From: Microstegium vimineum
Lineage: Eukaryota > Streptophyta > Magnoliopsida > Poales > Poaceae
Length of the DNA stretch: 64,000 nucleotides
Direction of reading: 5' to 3'
Assembly: GCA_022036555.1 (NCBI GenBank)
Contig: CM039130.1
Coordinates: 22,160,570-22,224,569 of the forward strand
The translations under genes and the position numbers were made by a program. A model generated the notes under the pieces. The model did not search any database. It was not told where the DNA came from and saw nothing but the letters and a program-made list of their open reading frames with translations. Every line of letters begins with the position of its first letter. Positions within the stretch are counted from its first letter, which is position 1. Positions 21,999 through 33,272 of the stretch are shown here, piece after piece.

Positions 21999-23290
21999 CT
22001 AATTAGGTTTAAGAACAAAATCTATCATATCAATTTCTTGTTCAGGAATTTCATGCTCATGGAAAACTTTAAGACGTTGGCCATTTATCTTAAAGATTTT
22101 GCCGTCGTCGTCTTGGAGTGTGATTGCTCCATGAGTCGCGGCGTTGACGACAAGGTATGGTCCTTCCCATTTGCTTTTTAGTTTCCCGTGACCAAAGAGC
22201 TTGAACCTTGAGTTGAATAATAGGACCTTGTCTCCTGGGTTGAATTCCTTGACCTTGATTCTCTTGTCATGTCATTTCCTGGTTCTCTCCTTGTATATCC
22301 TGGCATTGTGGTATGCTTTCTCTCCACTCTTCTAACTCAGAGATTTGCATTTTCCTGAACTTTCTAGCAACTAGCAAATCCATATTCCATTTCTTGATTG
22401 CCCAATGTGCTTTGAACTCTAATTCCACAGGCAGATGGCATGTCTTCCCGTATACAAGTTGGTATGGTGTCATACCAATTGGGATCTTGTATGCGGTCCG
22501 ATATTCCTAAAGTGCCTCTGGTGGCTTGTGCTTCCAAGCCGTACCCATCTCATCCATGTTCTTCGGTAGAATGTTCTTGATTTGTTTGTTGAATGTTTCT
22601 ACTTGACCACTTGTTTGAGGATGGTATGGAGTTGCAACATTGTGCCGTATCCCTTGATTAGTGAGGAACTGGTGGAAACCTTTGTGAATGAAGTGAGATC
22701 CCCCGTCACTTATGACTAACTTTGGGGTTCCAAATCCGGGGAATATCACTTCATGGAACATTCTCTTTGAATTGGCTGCATCAGCTTTGCGGCAGGGTAA
22801 TGCTTCTACCCACTTGGACACATAGTCCACCGCTACTAAGATATATTCATACCCTTTCAATGGAGGATAGGGCCCAATGTAGTCGATGCCCCATACATCA
22901 AAGACCTTGACTTGTAGGTTGTTGGTAAGTGGCATGGCATCTCGGGTATTGATGTTCCCGTGCTTCTAGCACCATGCACATCTTCTGACATAGTCATGGG
23001 TATCCTTGTACATGGTTGTCCAGAAAAACCCACTCTGCCAAATCTTAGCATGAGTTCTAAATGCTCCATAGTGGCCTCCATATTCTGCTCCATGGCATCT
23101 TTCCATGATCTTGATCGCCTCCTCCATAGGTACGCATCTTATTAGAAATCCATCATTGCATACTCTATAGAGGTATGGCTCATCCTAGAGATGTACTCGA
23201 CTATCCTGAACTAATTTCTTCATATCTGCCCCTGGTGGGACATGGCCTACAACCATAAAGTTGACTATATTTGCATACCAGGGGTTGGAG
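21999..23290 (-). pseudogene. Integrase of Athila-like element Y
   Basis: Minus strand. NPWYANIVNFMV, the zinc-binding region (GGHYGAFRTHAKIW .. CAWC), DDE core VWGIDYIGPYPPLKG, LVISDGGSHFIHKG, GQVETFNKQIKNI, then MTPYQLVYGKTCHLP and the C-terminal KWEGPYLVVNAATHG fold, ending at a stop 21999-22001. Stops interrupt the frame near 23190, 22935 and 22504. It would insert element cDNA if intact. Confidence 0.85.
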
Positions 23291-23295
23291 TCTGT
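23291..23295. repeat. Target-site duplication TCTGT, left side of E1
   Basis: Matches 35218-35222; removing E1 plus one copy restores the Athila pol frame. Confidence 0.85.
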
Positions 23296-23966
23296 TTTAA
23301 CACCCTAGGTGTTAATCTTGCATTGCATATCATTTCATAATCATAAGCACAAGCATCATTACATTTATGCATTTCAATGATCATATGAAATGATAACCCT
23401 AACTGATCACCTTGTTTTTCATGTATGTATGTGTTAACTTACACCTAGCTTTGAATGAGTTAGACTTGTATAACCAAGTGCTTGATGTTTTGATCATTAA
23501 CAATCATCTAGAAATGTTTAGGGATGAAAATGGAATCATGTTTATGTTCATGATCAAGTCAAAATTTGTTTCTAGGGTTTAAGCTTTAATGATTGACCCT
23601 AGGAACCCTTTTGCTTGATTTAACAAATTGACCCTGTTAATGACCTTGTATGAAAAAGTTGGCTTAAGCAAAGTTGTAGAGTTTTTAATACTGCACAAAC
23701 TTTGTTTAACCACCTTGAGGTGATTTGGATTCTAAAATACCCTAATTAGACAATTAAGGCTGATTTGGGGGCTGTTTTAGTCCTCTGAAATCGCCTAAGT
23801 CCTAAGTGACTTGCAGTTTGAATGATGCCATGTTTGAATGCTTATAGATTGAAATCTGAACCGTTTCAGTTCAAACAAATTGCACCAAAGTTGGTGTTCA
23901 ACTATAGCTCTATCTACTGATGCAATTGGTTGAAGCTAAGACGCGAGGTTTAGCGAGATAATCACG

Positions 23967-24900
23967 TTGCAAATCGCTCTGTCAGTCGGTCTGATCAGGT
24001 GTTTGAACGCCGAGGCAGAGCGCGCCGACCGGTCGGTGGCCAACCACGTCAGGCATCGCCCGCCGCGTGGCCGCCGTACACCGGCGTTTGGCCCGCGCCG
24101 GCCGCGCGATGGCGAGCCGAACACTCCACCTCGCGACCACACTCATGCCCGCGCCCTCACTCTCTCCCTCTCTTCTCTGCTTCAAACGGGAGCACAGCCG
24201 CGCCATTGCCGAGCAGCAGCACCGTCGTCGAGCTCGCCTGCGCAGCACACCACCACATTGGCCGCCAAATCGCAGCCACAGTTTCGCCTTGCTCCGTTCC
24301 ACCTTTTGCACCGCTCAGTTTCCGCGTTAGCCGCACGGGTGAGCCAAACTGAGCAGCGCCGCGGGCGCCATTGACGACCTAAGCTCCGCCGAGCTTTGCG
24401 CCGTCGTGGCCACCCCAATCCAGCGTCTCTCCCTTTCTTCTAACTCTCGTACGTGGTAGCCTAGAGGTTGTAGATGCTCACCGAAGAGTCGGTTGAAGCG
24501 ATTAGGGTTAGGGTTCGCCGGAAGGGGAACTTCGCCGCGTGCACGCGCATGGCACCCACAACACCGACGAGAGTTGCGCTGGGCTTCTCAGCGTCGCTCG
24601 CGCTTGTCCAAGTCATGTTAGGGTTAGCTGGTTATTTCGTAGTTAGCTGACCGGAGTTGGTTGAAGCGGTCGTGCATCACCGTCGCCGGAACAGAAAGAC
24701 CCCGCCACCGTGAACTCGCCCTCATGCCGCTGTGCATGTGGCCGAGCTCATCGGAGGGCTTGCATGGCCTCAATCCGGGCTAGATCGAATCGCTAGGGTT
24801 CTGTACAGGTGTAGTCACCGGCGAGAGATCGACGGTTGAGCACCTCCAGTGCGTCGGCTCTGTGAGAGGAGGAGCTGATCAGTGGGTCCCGCGTGTCATA
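23967..24900 (+). other. GC-rich gene-like stretch in E1
   Basis: Strongly GC- and CpG-rich with several overlapping open frames of 80-135 codons in both directions and none with a recognisable domain. A comparable stretch lies in E2 (59240-60790, opposite orientation). It is probably part of the element, not a captured host gene. Confidence 0.5.
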
Positions 24901-26158
24901 GGCTCTAAAGTGTTTTCTGTGTTGTTTTGTTTCAGTTTTGTTTGCTAACTTTGGAAATGCATAACTAATTCCAGAGAAATGCTAAAAATGTGAAACCTAT
25001 TTTGTTAGCTTTGTTATGTTTTTCTCTAGGCACGAAAAATATAATATGACTTGTTGTTACTGTTCCTTGGTGTTGTTTTAATCAAACAGACAGCAAGCTT
25101 TATATACTTAAATTAACTTGTTTAATTTATATCAGGAGCTTGGTATGTGATAAAATCATGGTTCCTATTGTGTTGAGTTTGCCTTAGCATGCACTTCCCA
25201 TGAAAAATGTTAAAGTGTCAGTAACCTTTAATTTATTTGCATGTTGTACTTCTTTTGATTAGATGCTTATATATTTAAATGCATACTTGTTATTTTGCTA
25301 AGCAAAATTTGATGTGTTTGCTATGTTTGGAAATTTTTGTAAATGTGTTACTTGCTTAGTAAAAGCTAAGAAAAATATGAAATCTGTTGTTTCACACATT
25401 TCAAATTGTTTTAAGTATTTAATGCTCAAAGTATGCTTGTTTCCTCATCACTAGCAAAGAAGTATTTTTAACCCTGTTTTATGTGGGTTTTCTGTTGATG
25501 TGGTGAATACCAAAGTGGTAGATAATTATGCATTATTTCTTGTCTAATTTTATCATAATTTTTGGAGTGTTGATTAAAAGCTTTATATCTATTCTAAGTG
25601 CTATCTGGAATCTGTTAAAACAGCTAGAACCTGTTTTCTTGTTAGAATTGTTTGAGCTACTCATGAGCAGTTGCAGCAGTAGATATAATAGACTTTATTG
25701 TAGATAACTTGTTGATCTATCTGGTGTTAAATTTTCACAGCCTTAGCTTATTTAATTTGACCTGGGTATATTTTAGAAGTTCAACCTCAAATCTGTGTTT
25801 TCCTGTTTTCTTCTAAACAACTTTGCTTGTTGTGTCTGTTAGGCGTTTCTAATGTTGGATTTAGCTGGGGAGTTTATGGAATGTTTTGTAGACAATTTCA
25901 TAAGCTTTCTAGAATGTCCAAGTTTGTAATTTTTTGTTGTGTGTAGCCTTAGCTATACAGTTTTCTTTCAGCTGTTGTTTTGAATGCTTAAATGCCTTGT
26001 GTTAGTATAGCAAGTGACTAAACCATAGTTATGTTTAAGTGCAGGTGTAAGCGAGCTTACCTCAGAGAAGAAGCTCTATTACAGGTTGCTAAAGAAGGGT
26101 AAGTGCTAATCTCTCTAAAGCAGAAGAGATTTGCACCTACTCGGTAAACGAGTATAAA
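24901..26158. other. AT-rich body of E1
   Basis: T-rich intron-like sequence with no coding potential that I can see. It matches the 58370-59230 region of E2 in character and partly in sequence. Confidence 0.45.
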
Positions 26159-26506
26159 TTGTTGCATCATACATTCATCATGATCACTCATTCATGTGCA
26201 TTAGACATGTCTCATTTCCGATATATGACTTGTCATATATGTTGGATCTTCATACATGTATACATGCATCCAGGATCACCGGAGGGAGTAACACTGTTGG
26301 AGTTCGGGGAGCCGGAAGGAGGAGTCCCACAGGAGATTCCAGCTCCAGAAGTTCCAGAAGAAGGAGAACAGGGCTCTGACCTTCCTGAGTGCCCAAACCA
26401 CCTTCCCTCCACCTTCGTGAATGGAAAGCCCCGGAGCATTTATACACCTCCCTTACTCTATTTAAAAGCATTTAACTTACAATGCCACAACTTGTTTGTG
26501 CATTAA
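26159..26506 (+). CDS. Small acidic ORF conserved between E1 and E2
   Basis: The conserved core reads GSPEG.. then LPECPNHLPSTF and GKPRSIY. The same core in E2 (58135-58368, minus strand) reads LPECPDHQPSTF and GKPRSIF. In both, similarity begins right after CAG at CAG-GATCA, so it may be an internal exon and not a complete ORF; the ATG at 26159 is only the longest-frame start. No known domain recognised. Pro/Glu-rich and soluble in character. Confidence 0.4.
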   Translation: MLHHTFIMITHSCALDMSHFRYMTCHICWIFIHVYMHPGSPEGVTLLEFGEPEGGVPQEIPAPEVPEEGEQGSDLPECPNHLPSTFVNGKPRSIYTPPLLYLKAFNLQCHNLFVH

Positions 26507-27160
26507 GTTGATAGGAGTTGGATGAAACCCTTGTTGTATTATACCCCCCTTGTCCAACAAAAAGAACCTTGTAGGCCCAGGATCAAAACCTTTGCTTAGC
26601 CATGTTAGACCGGTAGCGTGGGTGGTCTATCATCCCCCACAAAGATAGGATGCTGGTCATGGTTGGCTATATTTGCTATCATGGAAAATAACCATGTGCA
26701 AGTAATAAATCGAGACCGGGCGGACAAGGTGTATGTGAGCCACTTGACTTGGAGGTCTTGTGAGCGGGTTCTCTCCGCCCGTGTCGTTAGGCACTGGATC
26801 GTGGTTTGACATCCGCCGAGATTGAACGCATGCCTCCTTCATAGCTAGCCAAATAACTCGTTTCGACCGCGAAGCCTAACTCTGTATGTTTCTGCCGGAA
26901 TCCCCTCCTAGTTGGGTCATGAAGACCGCGAGCGGCATACTAGTCGTGGGCAAGTATGACCTAAGCTACCTAGGCGGGACCGTGGGCAGGATCTACTTGA
27001 GCAACCTGTCAAGTGGGCTCTTTGTGGGGGATGATAGACCACCCACGCTACCGGTCTAAGTATGGCTAAGCAAAGGTTTCGATCCTGGGCCTACAAGGTT
27101 CTTTTTGTTGGACAAGGGGGGGTTTCATCCAACTCCTATCAACTTAATGCACAAACAAGT
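26490..27160. repeat. Inverted duplication inside E1 (arms 26490-26644 and 27020-27160)
   Basis: The left arm (155 bp) and the reverse complement of the right arm (141 bp) match almost perfectly, apart from a short block (CTTGTTGTATTATA-like) present only on the left. The 375-bp spacer between them is ordinary E1 sequence with a counterpart in E2. The right arm ends exactly where the LTR of E4 starts (27161-27163). Confidence 0.85.
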
Positions 27161-27162
27161 GG

Positions 27163-28372
27163 TGGTGTCGGTGTCTAAAATGGCGGGGTCTAGACAGCCA
27201 ACGAGTAAATTTCTAAGCGTGTCGGAGATCGGATGGTTACGCCCGGAGAACACAAGGTTTATACTGGTTCGGGCACGAACGCCCTACGTCCAGTTTTCTG
27301 CTTAGTCGTGTTACTGAGCGTAGGAGTGCTCGTAGGGGGGAGCTACAAGCTTTGGTGAGAGAGGGAAGCGAGTTCCCAGGTCTCGTGCGTATGCGATTCG
27401 AGGTTCGTTGTGGGAGCTCGTGTGGATGCGGGTATGAGTGTGTGTGAATGAGTTCAGAGAGAGCCGAGAGAGAGAGATTGGAGGTCCATTCTCCCCCTTT
27501 ATACGTAGGGAGAGATAGAGGACTACAATAGAGAGACAGAGAAAACATGGGTCTGGCGTAGGCTGTTGATTTGGAGGACGCTCCAGGCTTCTGTTCCCGT
27601 TCCTTCCCGGGGAAGGATTCACTTGTTAGCGCGCTCTTGGTCCTATTCGTCCTTGGTGCAACTGTAGCCATACGCCTTGTACTTGGTGGTGCTCTTGTTG
27701 CCATATGTGGGCATGGGCGAAGGTTGACAGAACAGGGCTCGGTACCCCTGCGTTCCGTCATACAGGGACAAGTACGCCTCAATTCCTGTTCGGCTGGCCG
27801 TCAGAGGGATGGTGAATGTCACTCGGTGGTATTGGAGCTTGTACCGCAAGGGTTCTACAAGGGCAGGCATGGCGATCCATGTCTTTAACCCCCATCCCCA
27901 AGGACGAGTCTGCACTATGGACCTTTTGACTATGGGCTAAAATGCACCATGGATTGGGGAAGCCTCCAAGGGCAAGCGATGTCAGGGATGAAGTTTCCCA
28001 CCCTCGGACGAGGCGGAAGAGACCCCGAGGACAGACGACGTCACAGATGACGTCATCCCAGCTCGGACGGGGCGGATGGTCCTCCGGGGGAGTGTTGTTG
28101 CCTTAGCCAGTTCTGGGGCAGGCTTAGCCCTGGCTTGGGCGAGGCGGAGAGGCCCCCGAGGGTCGATGGCGTCGCGGACGATGTCACCCAAGCTCGGGCG
28201 GGGTGGAAGGCCCTCCGAGGAGGTGTCGCTGCCTTAGCCGGTTTGGCTAAGGCGATGTGTTCCCGGGAGTGATGACGTCATCCTGGCTCAGGCAAGTCGG
28301 AGGGGCTCTCGGGGATGATTTTGTCTTCGCGAAGTATGAAGTTGGGGGTACCCTATTCTTAGGTATCCGATA
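27163..28372 (-). repeat. 3' LTR of E4
   Basis: The left edge is TGGTGTCGGTGTC (sense end ..GACACCGACACCA). The right edge is placed at 28372, giving sense start TATCGGATACC, a likely decayed TG start. It is the same sequence as 33273-34330 over most of its length. The inner part has a (GA)-rich tract (27455-27480). Confidence 0.75.
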
Positions 28373-28386
28373 GTAGCCCCCGAGCC
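28373..28386 (-). other. Polypurine tract of E4
   Basis: On the minus strand GGCTCGGGGGCTA precedes the 3' LTR. A second copy of CTCGGGGGCTA occurs at 28492-28502. Confidence 0.6.
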
Positions 28387-31050
28387 TGCGATGTAGTGAT
28401 GGACTACACCGGAGGCTTCCGAGAATACTTATGGTGTTTGGTTATGTTTTTGGATTTCGGTGGGTGCGCACAAGCGCACCCGCCGGGTGTAGCCCCCGAG
28501 GCCTTAGGAGAAAGATTTTTCTCCTAAGGGCTTATTCGATCTAGCCTAGAGCGTTTGTCCTTTGCCCTTCTCAAGAGAGGAGGAGAGGAGGAGGAGTGCC
28601 CTACTTGTACGGGGTCAGAACCTTGCTTGCACGCCAGCCCTGCCAGGGACGTACTGTTGTACTTGGGCTGATGCGCCCTGAAGTGACGAATCGGGACTGC
28701 GTAGTGCTGTCTTCCGATCTGAGCGTCTGCCTGATTAGTCGATGTCGAGTCAGCATCGACCTGGTCTAACTCCGCCTATCTTGACCCAAAAGTGGGTGCA
28801 CCGTGTTCTCCCGTTGGTGGGCACTGCGATGCATTGCCCTCGTGTGGTCAAACTTTCGATCGGGGCACCCTGAGCCTGCCGTCTGCTTGGCCATTTATGG
28901 ATCTGGGGCGCCCCCTTAGAAACTGGCACTGGAGCGTAGTACGGTTTAATTGGGGGAGGCGGAGCGCTGTGGCTTCACGGGTTGGCCGTCGTGCGGGTGC
29001 CTTGGCGGGCTATAAATAGGGGTTGCCAGCCGCGGGATGAAACATATAATCCCCCAGCATGGTCTACCCTTCATTCTTCCTCCGAGGTTTTGTCGAAGAT
29101 ACCCTTGAGCCGCCCTGGCGAGCGGCTCTTTGAGAGTACACCGAACTTAGGGGAAGCTCTGCATCGGCGGCGCCACCACCTCGCGTTGTTGGGCAGGAGA
29201 GGTCGAGGGTGACCCTGCAAGATTCGTAGTGCTTTCCCTCGGTCTCTTCCTTTGGAGTGGTGGCGCCGTGTCGTCGTCTCCCTTCACAGGGGGACGAGGA
29301 TGCGTCTACTGGAAAGACTGTGCGGTTTGTTCGTGCAGTCTTGCAAGCCAGACGTTCCTTGGCCCTGCTAGTGGCGATGCCACTGTTGAGAGATGATGAG
29401 CCTGGGGGCCAGCTTGTTCGGTCGCACTGGTATGGGACTGTGCCGGCGTCACCATCTAAGGCCCTGGGAACCAGGCAAGCGTCGCCCGTGCTCTGGCGCT
29501 GTGATGCTGTGATCATGTAGCACCTGTGTAAGAACTGGTGCTGCATGCCTAGCTGAGCCTCGAGGTGGTGGCCCCGAACGCCCTGCGGTGTTGGTGTAGG
29601 CCTCCCCGAGATGGGGGGCGTTACCGTGTCGGAGGGTAGTTGGATCCTCGGCGTGACGGGCGAGGCGCGGTCCGGACAAATGCTTGACCAGCTCGTCAGG
29701 CCCTTGTTCGGCTGCGTAGTCGGCCGCGTAGGTCTTGGAAGTGGAAGTGCTGCTGTTGTTCTGTCCCGAGAGGTGAGGCAGCGGCAACCGGCTCATCGGG
29801 AGTCTGCCTGCTAACAGGCAGACCTCGGAATGGTGGTACCGGTGTGAACAGGGCATTGGATGCCTACCCTGTTTCTCTTTCCTTCGGCGTTGGGCCGAGA
29901 TCCCCCTTCAGTCCACCTTGTAACCGCCCTGATGTTTTGCGTGTGTGTGAGTCCGCCTTGTTTGTCCTGTTCCCCTTGGTCCTAGAATGGAAGGTAACTT
30001 TTTGCGATGGTTAGCGTATGAAAGACGTGGTATTTGCTTTGTATTTACCTGTGTGGACCTCTGACGCGTGAGGTTTGTGTTCCCACCTTTTTCTCACCCG
30101 GTTGCGAGAACCGTGGTGAAGTGCGATGCCAGTTCCTAAGTCTCTACCCGGAGTAGAGAAATCATCTTAGGACCGTATCGTCTTTTGTTCGTTCCCTGCG
30201 CATCTTTCCGCAAGAAGGGGGAATATGAGCCGAACCATGCTATTCTCGAGATGGACGAACCATGGATGCTCATCGAGTTAATAGCGGGCAAATCTGAGTG
30301 GGGTGTTCGGTTCCCGTTCGCTAGGGTTCCGGCTCGTGGCCCATGTCGTGGCTCACCCCAAATCGGTTTCATCTAGTAGCCGGGTCCGTTAGATGGGTCC
30401 CGGGGGCCTGTTGCCTTCCTTCGATAGGAATACCATGAACTAGGAATGACCTTAGCATCCGGTTGCTAGGCTAATGACCGCTAGTGTGTCCATTCCCTAT
30501 TCGCCCCTCGCTCTAGCGTCCTGAGTCGGCCGTTTCGACCCCCGCGGGGGTGGCCTTCGTATCTCTAGACCGTAATGGGCCGTCAGGGCGTCTATGGCCC
30601 TTATCCCTTTGTTTTACCTAGGCCCATAGGCCGTCCTCGTTGATGGCGGTGCGTAGGCGTCCGTCTGATTTCTGCAGACGTCAGTCGGGTTGAGGCGGAG
30701 GTCGGACTGAGCCCTGTTTGCACCTGTGGGTAAACGCGGCCCTGGCCCCGGGTGACCTTCACCGGCTGCGAACTCTCGGGTGTTCCTGCGAGTATCAGAA
30801 AAAACATTCGTGTGGCCTAGGGAACAAATTGAGCGGGAGTGGTGTTGGAGCGAAAGGTTAGAGTGAGGGGAAGCTCTTTGAAAGAGAAAACCTAGGGAAA
30901 GAGCCCCCTGCCCAGCCCCCGAACGAGACGTGAACTCGCGAATGGGCACGCGTCTTTCCTAGCGTCCAGGCCGAGGGTTGTTTGCGCTGTGCATACTAGA
31001 TCTTTTACAGGAAAGATGCATGCGTATACGTATGATTCGGGGGGGAGTGT
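28387..31050 (+). other. Long region between pol and 3' LTR of E4, with a plus-strand TATA box
   Basis: About 2.7 kb of GC-rich sequence with no protein that I recognise on either strand. It is in the position where the other Tat elements of this window carry the antisense PMD gene. On the plus strand there is TATAAATA at 29011-29018 followed by an ATG at 29059 and short broken frames, so it may be the ruin of a different antisense gene. Confidence 0.45.
29011..29018 (+). promoter_or_regulatory. Antisense TATA box in E4
   Basis: GGGC-TATAAATAGG in a GC-rich setting, opposite to gag-pol; the arrangement parallels 10371 and 39952 in the PMD-bearing elements. Confidence 0.45.
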
Positions 31051-31869
31051 TCAGGGATAGAAACAACGTAGCTTTTCGATGTTCCAGGCGTTGGAGAAGA
31101 CCTGGCTATCGGGCCCTATAGTGGCGATCTTGTAGCTTCCAAGATGGAGGACCTCTACCACGATGTAGGGCCCTTCCCATGGTGACGTGAGCTTGTGCTT
31201 GTCCTTGTTGCTCTGCTTGAGTCGAAGCACCAGGTCGTCGATGTTGAGCTCGCGCTTTTGTACTCGACGGTCGTGGTACCTTCTGAGGGCCTGCTGGTAC
31301 CTGGCAGAATGTAGGAGGGCGATGTCCCTTGCCTCGTCCAGCTGATCTACGGCATCCTCCATGTTCGCTTGGTTGCCTTCTTTGTCGTAGGCCTTCACCC
31401 ACGGCGAGTCGTACTCCAGGTTGGTTGGGAGCACGGCTTCCGCCCCGTAGAGCATGAAGAAAGGGGAGTATCTAGTTGCTCTACTTTGTGTCGTCCTGAC
31501 GCTCCAGAGGACGACTGGGAGTTCCGCAACCCAACGACCTCCGAATTTTTTGAGCGGATCGAAGATCCTTGGCTTGAGCCCATGCAAGATCATCCTGTTG
31601 GCGCGCTCGACCTTCCCGTTCATTTGTGGGTGCGCGACAGCAGCCCAGTCCACACAGATATGATTCTTGTCGCAAAAATCCAGAAATTTTTTCCCGGTGA
31701 ACTTGGTACCGTTATCGGTGATGATCGTGTTGGGCACTCCGAACCGATGTATTATGTCGGTGAAGAAAAGGACTGTCTACTCTGATTTGATCTGGGCTAT
31801 AGGGCGTGCCTCGATCCATTTTGAGAACTTGTCGACGGCGACGAGTAAGTGGTCGAAGCGATGGCGTTC
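31051..31869 (-). pseudogene. Integrase of E4, N-terminus deleted
   Basis: Minus strand. Starts inside the core (DHLLVAVDKFSKWIEARP), continues TIITDNGTKFTGKKF (second Asp) and NGKVERANRM (Glu), then SPFFMLYGAEAVLPT and the C-terminal SPWEGPYIVVEV tail, ending at 31051. The zinc finger and first catalytic Asp are gone. An in-frame TAG near 31780 lies between QIKSE and TVLFF. Confidence 0.85.
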
Positions 31870-32462
31870 TCGCAACTATCCATGTCGCACTGGTATGACT
31901 CCGCAAGCTCGGAGGTGACCGTGATGACTCCATGGGGTCCCGGCATCTTGAGCTTGAGGTAGGTGTAGTTGGGGATGGTCATGAACTTCGCGTAACACGG
32001 CCTGCCCAACACCGCGTGGTACGCATCGCGATAGTGGGCAACTTCAAAAGTGAGGAGCTCGCTCCAGAAGTTATTCGATTCCCCAAATGTCATGAGCAAG
32101 TCGATCTGGCCAAGGGGTATGGACAACTTCCCGAGGATGATTCCCTGGAAGGCAACTCCCTCCGGGCGGAGCTTCCTCCTGGGTACCTTCAGGGCCTCGA
32201 AAGCATTGTAAAACATGATGTTGAGGTCGCTACCTCCATCCATCAACACCTTGGTGAAGCGTACATCCCCTATCATCAGGTCCATGACGAGTGGATAGCG
32301 CCACGGATGGGTGACATGGGTCGGATGGTCGGCCCAGCCGAATGTGATGTCGGACTTCGACCAATCGAGGAAGATAGGAGCTGTCAGGGTGGTCGTGAAG
32401 ACCTCGCGCCGCTCCGACGTCTGTGGTCGTTGGTTCCCGAGTTGCCGAAAATCATGAGACAT
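31870..32462 (-). pseudogene. Aspartic protease of E4
   Basis: Minus strand. PIFLDWSKSDITFGWADH, then PLVMDLMIGDVRFTKVLMDGGSDLNIMF (catalytic Asp in MDGGSDLN), FQGIILGKLSIPLGQI and YHAVLGRPCYAKFM. This is the retropepsin of a Tat element. It runs into integrase at about 31870 (SCENAIAS), so RT and RNase H have been deleted. Confidence 0.85.
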
Positions 32463-32682
32463 TCGTTTACGGGGGGATTGGGGTCGTTGCGATCCCGGCC
32501 TCCGTCTTCAACGATTGCCAAATATCTAGCCATTTTGTCACACTAGCGGAACGTGTGTCTGACCGTCATGCTGTGATGTGGGCATGGTTCGGTCAGCATG
32601 ACGTCAAACTTACCCCCTTCACCCCACCATGGGGAGGTGGGGTCTCGCAATCCGCCGATGCGACCACGTTGTCGCCGCCGCG

Positions 32683-33110
32683 CTATGGTCTGCCCTTGGC
32701 CATGCCGGAGCAGGAGGTCGCTCCGACCGCCTCTCTGCCCGGTGCGTGGCTTGTGGCGACGCCAGGGAGGCGTCTAGAAACCGACCATCGTTGTCCTTCC
32801 TCGAGTTTGCGCTTTGTGTCGCAGAGCTCTTCTAGGTAGCGCTGTTGAGCATCCGAGGATTGGGGTTCGCCCCGCGGGGCGGGTTCCGGTGACCTTGCCC
32901 TGTAGTCGGGCGTGCGAGCGTCGTTGCCGTCATCGTCCCCACCCTCGATGAGGGTGGGGTCGACGGTGACACCGTGCTTCGGGAAGCCACACATGAGGCA
33001 TCCTCGCCATGACTGGCGCTGTCGTCGCTTGAGGTAGACCCGAGCAGGTAATCAGTGGCGTGCACGAAACCGTAGAGGGCCTCCTGGCCCCTTAGACCTT
33101 CGAAGTCCAA
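32683..33110 (-). pseudogene. Gag N-terminal remnant of E4
   Basis: Minus strand. LDFEGLRGQEALYGFVHATDY then low-complexity acidic sequence and a coiled-coil patch (QQRYLEELCDTKRKLEEGQ). The frame shifts near 33000. The capsid domain and knuckle are missing before the protease. Confidence 0.65.
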
Positions 33111-33272
33111 AGGCTCCCAGGGGTCGACGCTATCGCGGCTGGAGCCGGTGCAGGTGGTTGCCTCCGGGCTCCTGAGGAGATCGGAGACGGATCGGAGATG
33201 GTGGGATGCAAGTTCGGTGTGTGTCCCCTTCGTGGTGTGTGTGTCCCTTGCATTTAATGCACAAACAAGTGG

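Noticed and set aside
23967..24420. Possible host gene (several open frames of 80-135 codons)
   Set aside because: The frames overlap in several phases of CpG-rich DNA, have no domain, and a similar stretch lies in E2 in the other orientation.
26545..27115. A small DNA transposon with about 100-bp terminal inverted repeats
   Set aside because: The inverted arms extend beyond these ends into recognisable E1 sequence, the spacer is ordinary E1 sequence, and there is no target duplication. An inverted duplication explains it better.
28792..29856. Genes in the E4 region between pol and 3' LTR
   Set aside because: Several frames of 67-160 codons exist on both strands, but none has a domain or matches another element in the window.
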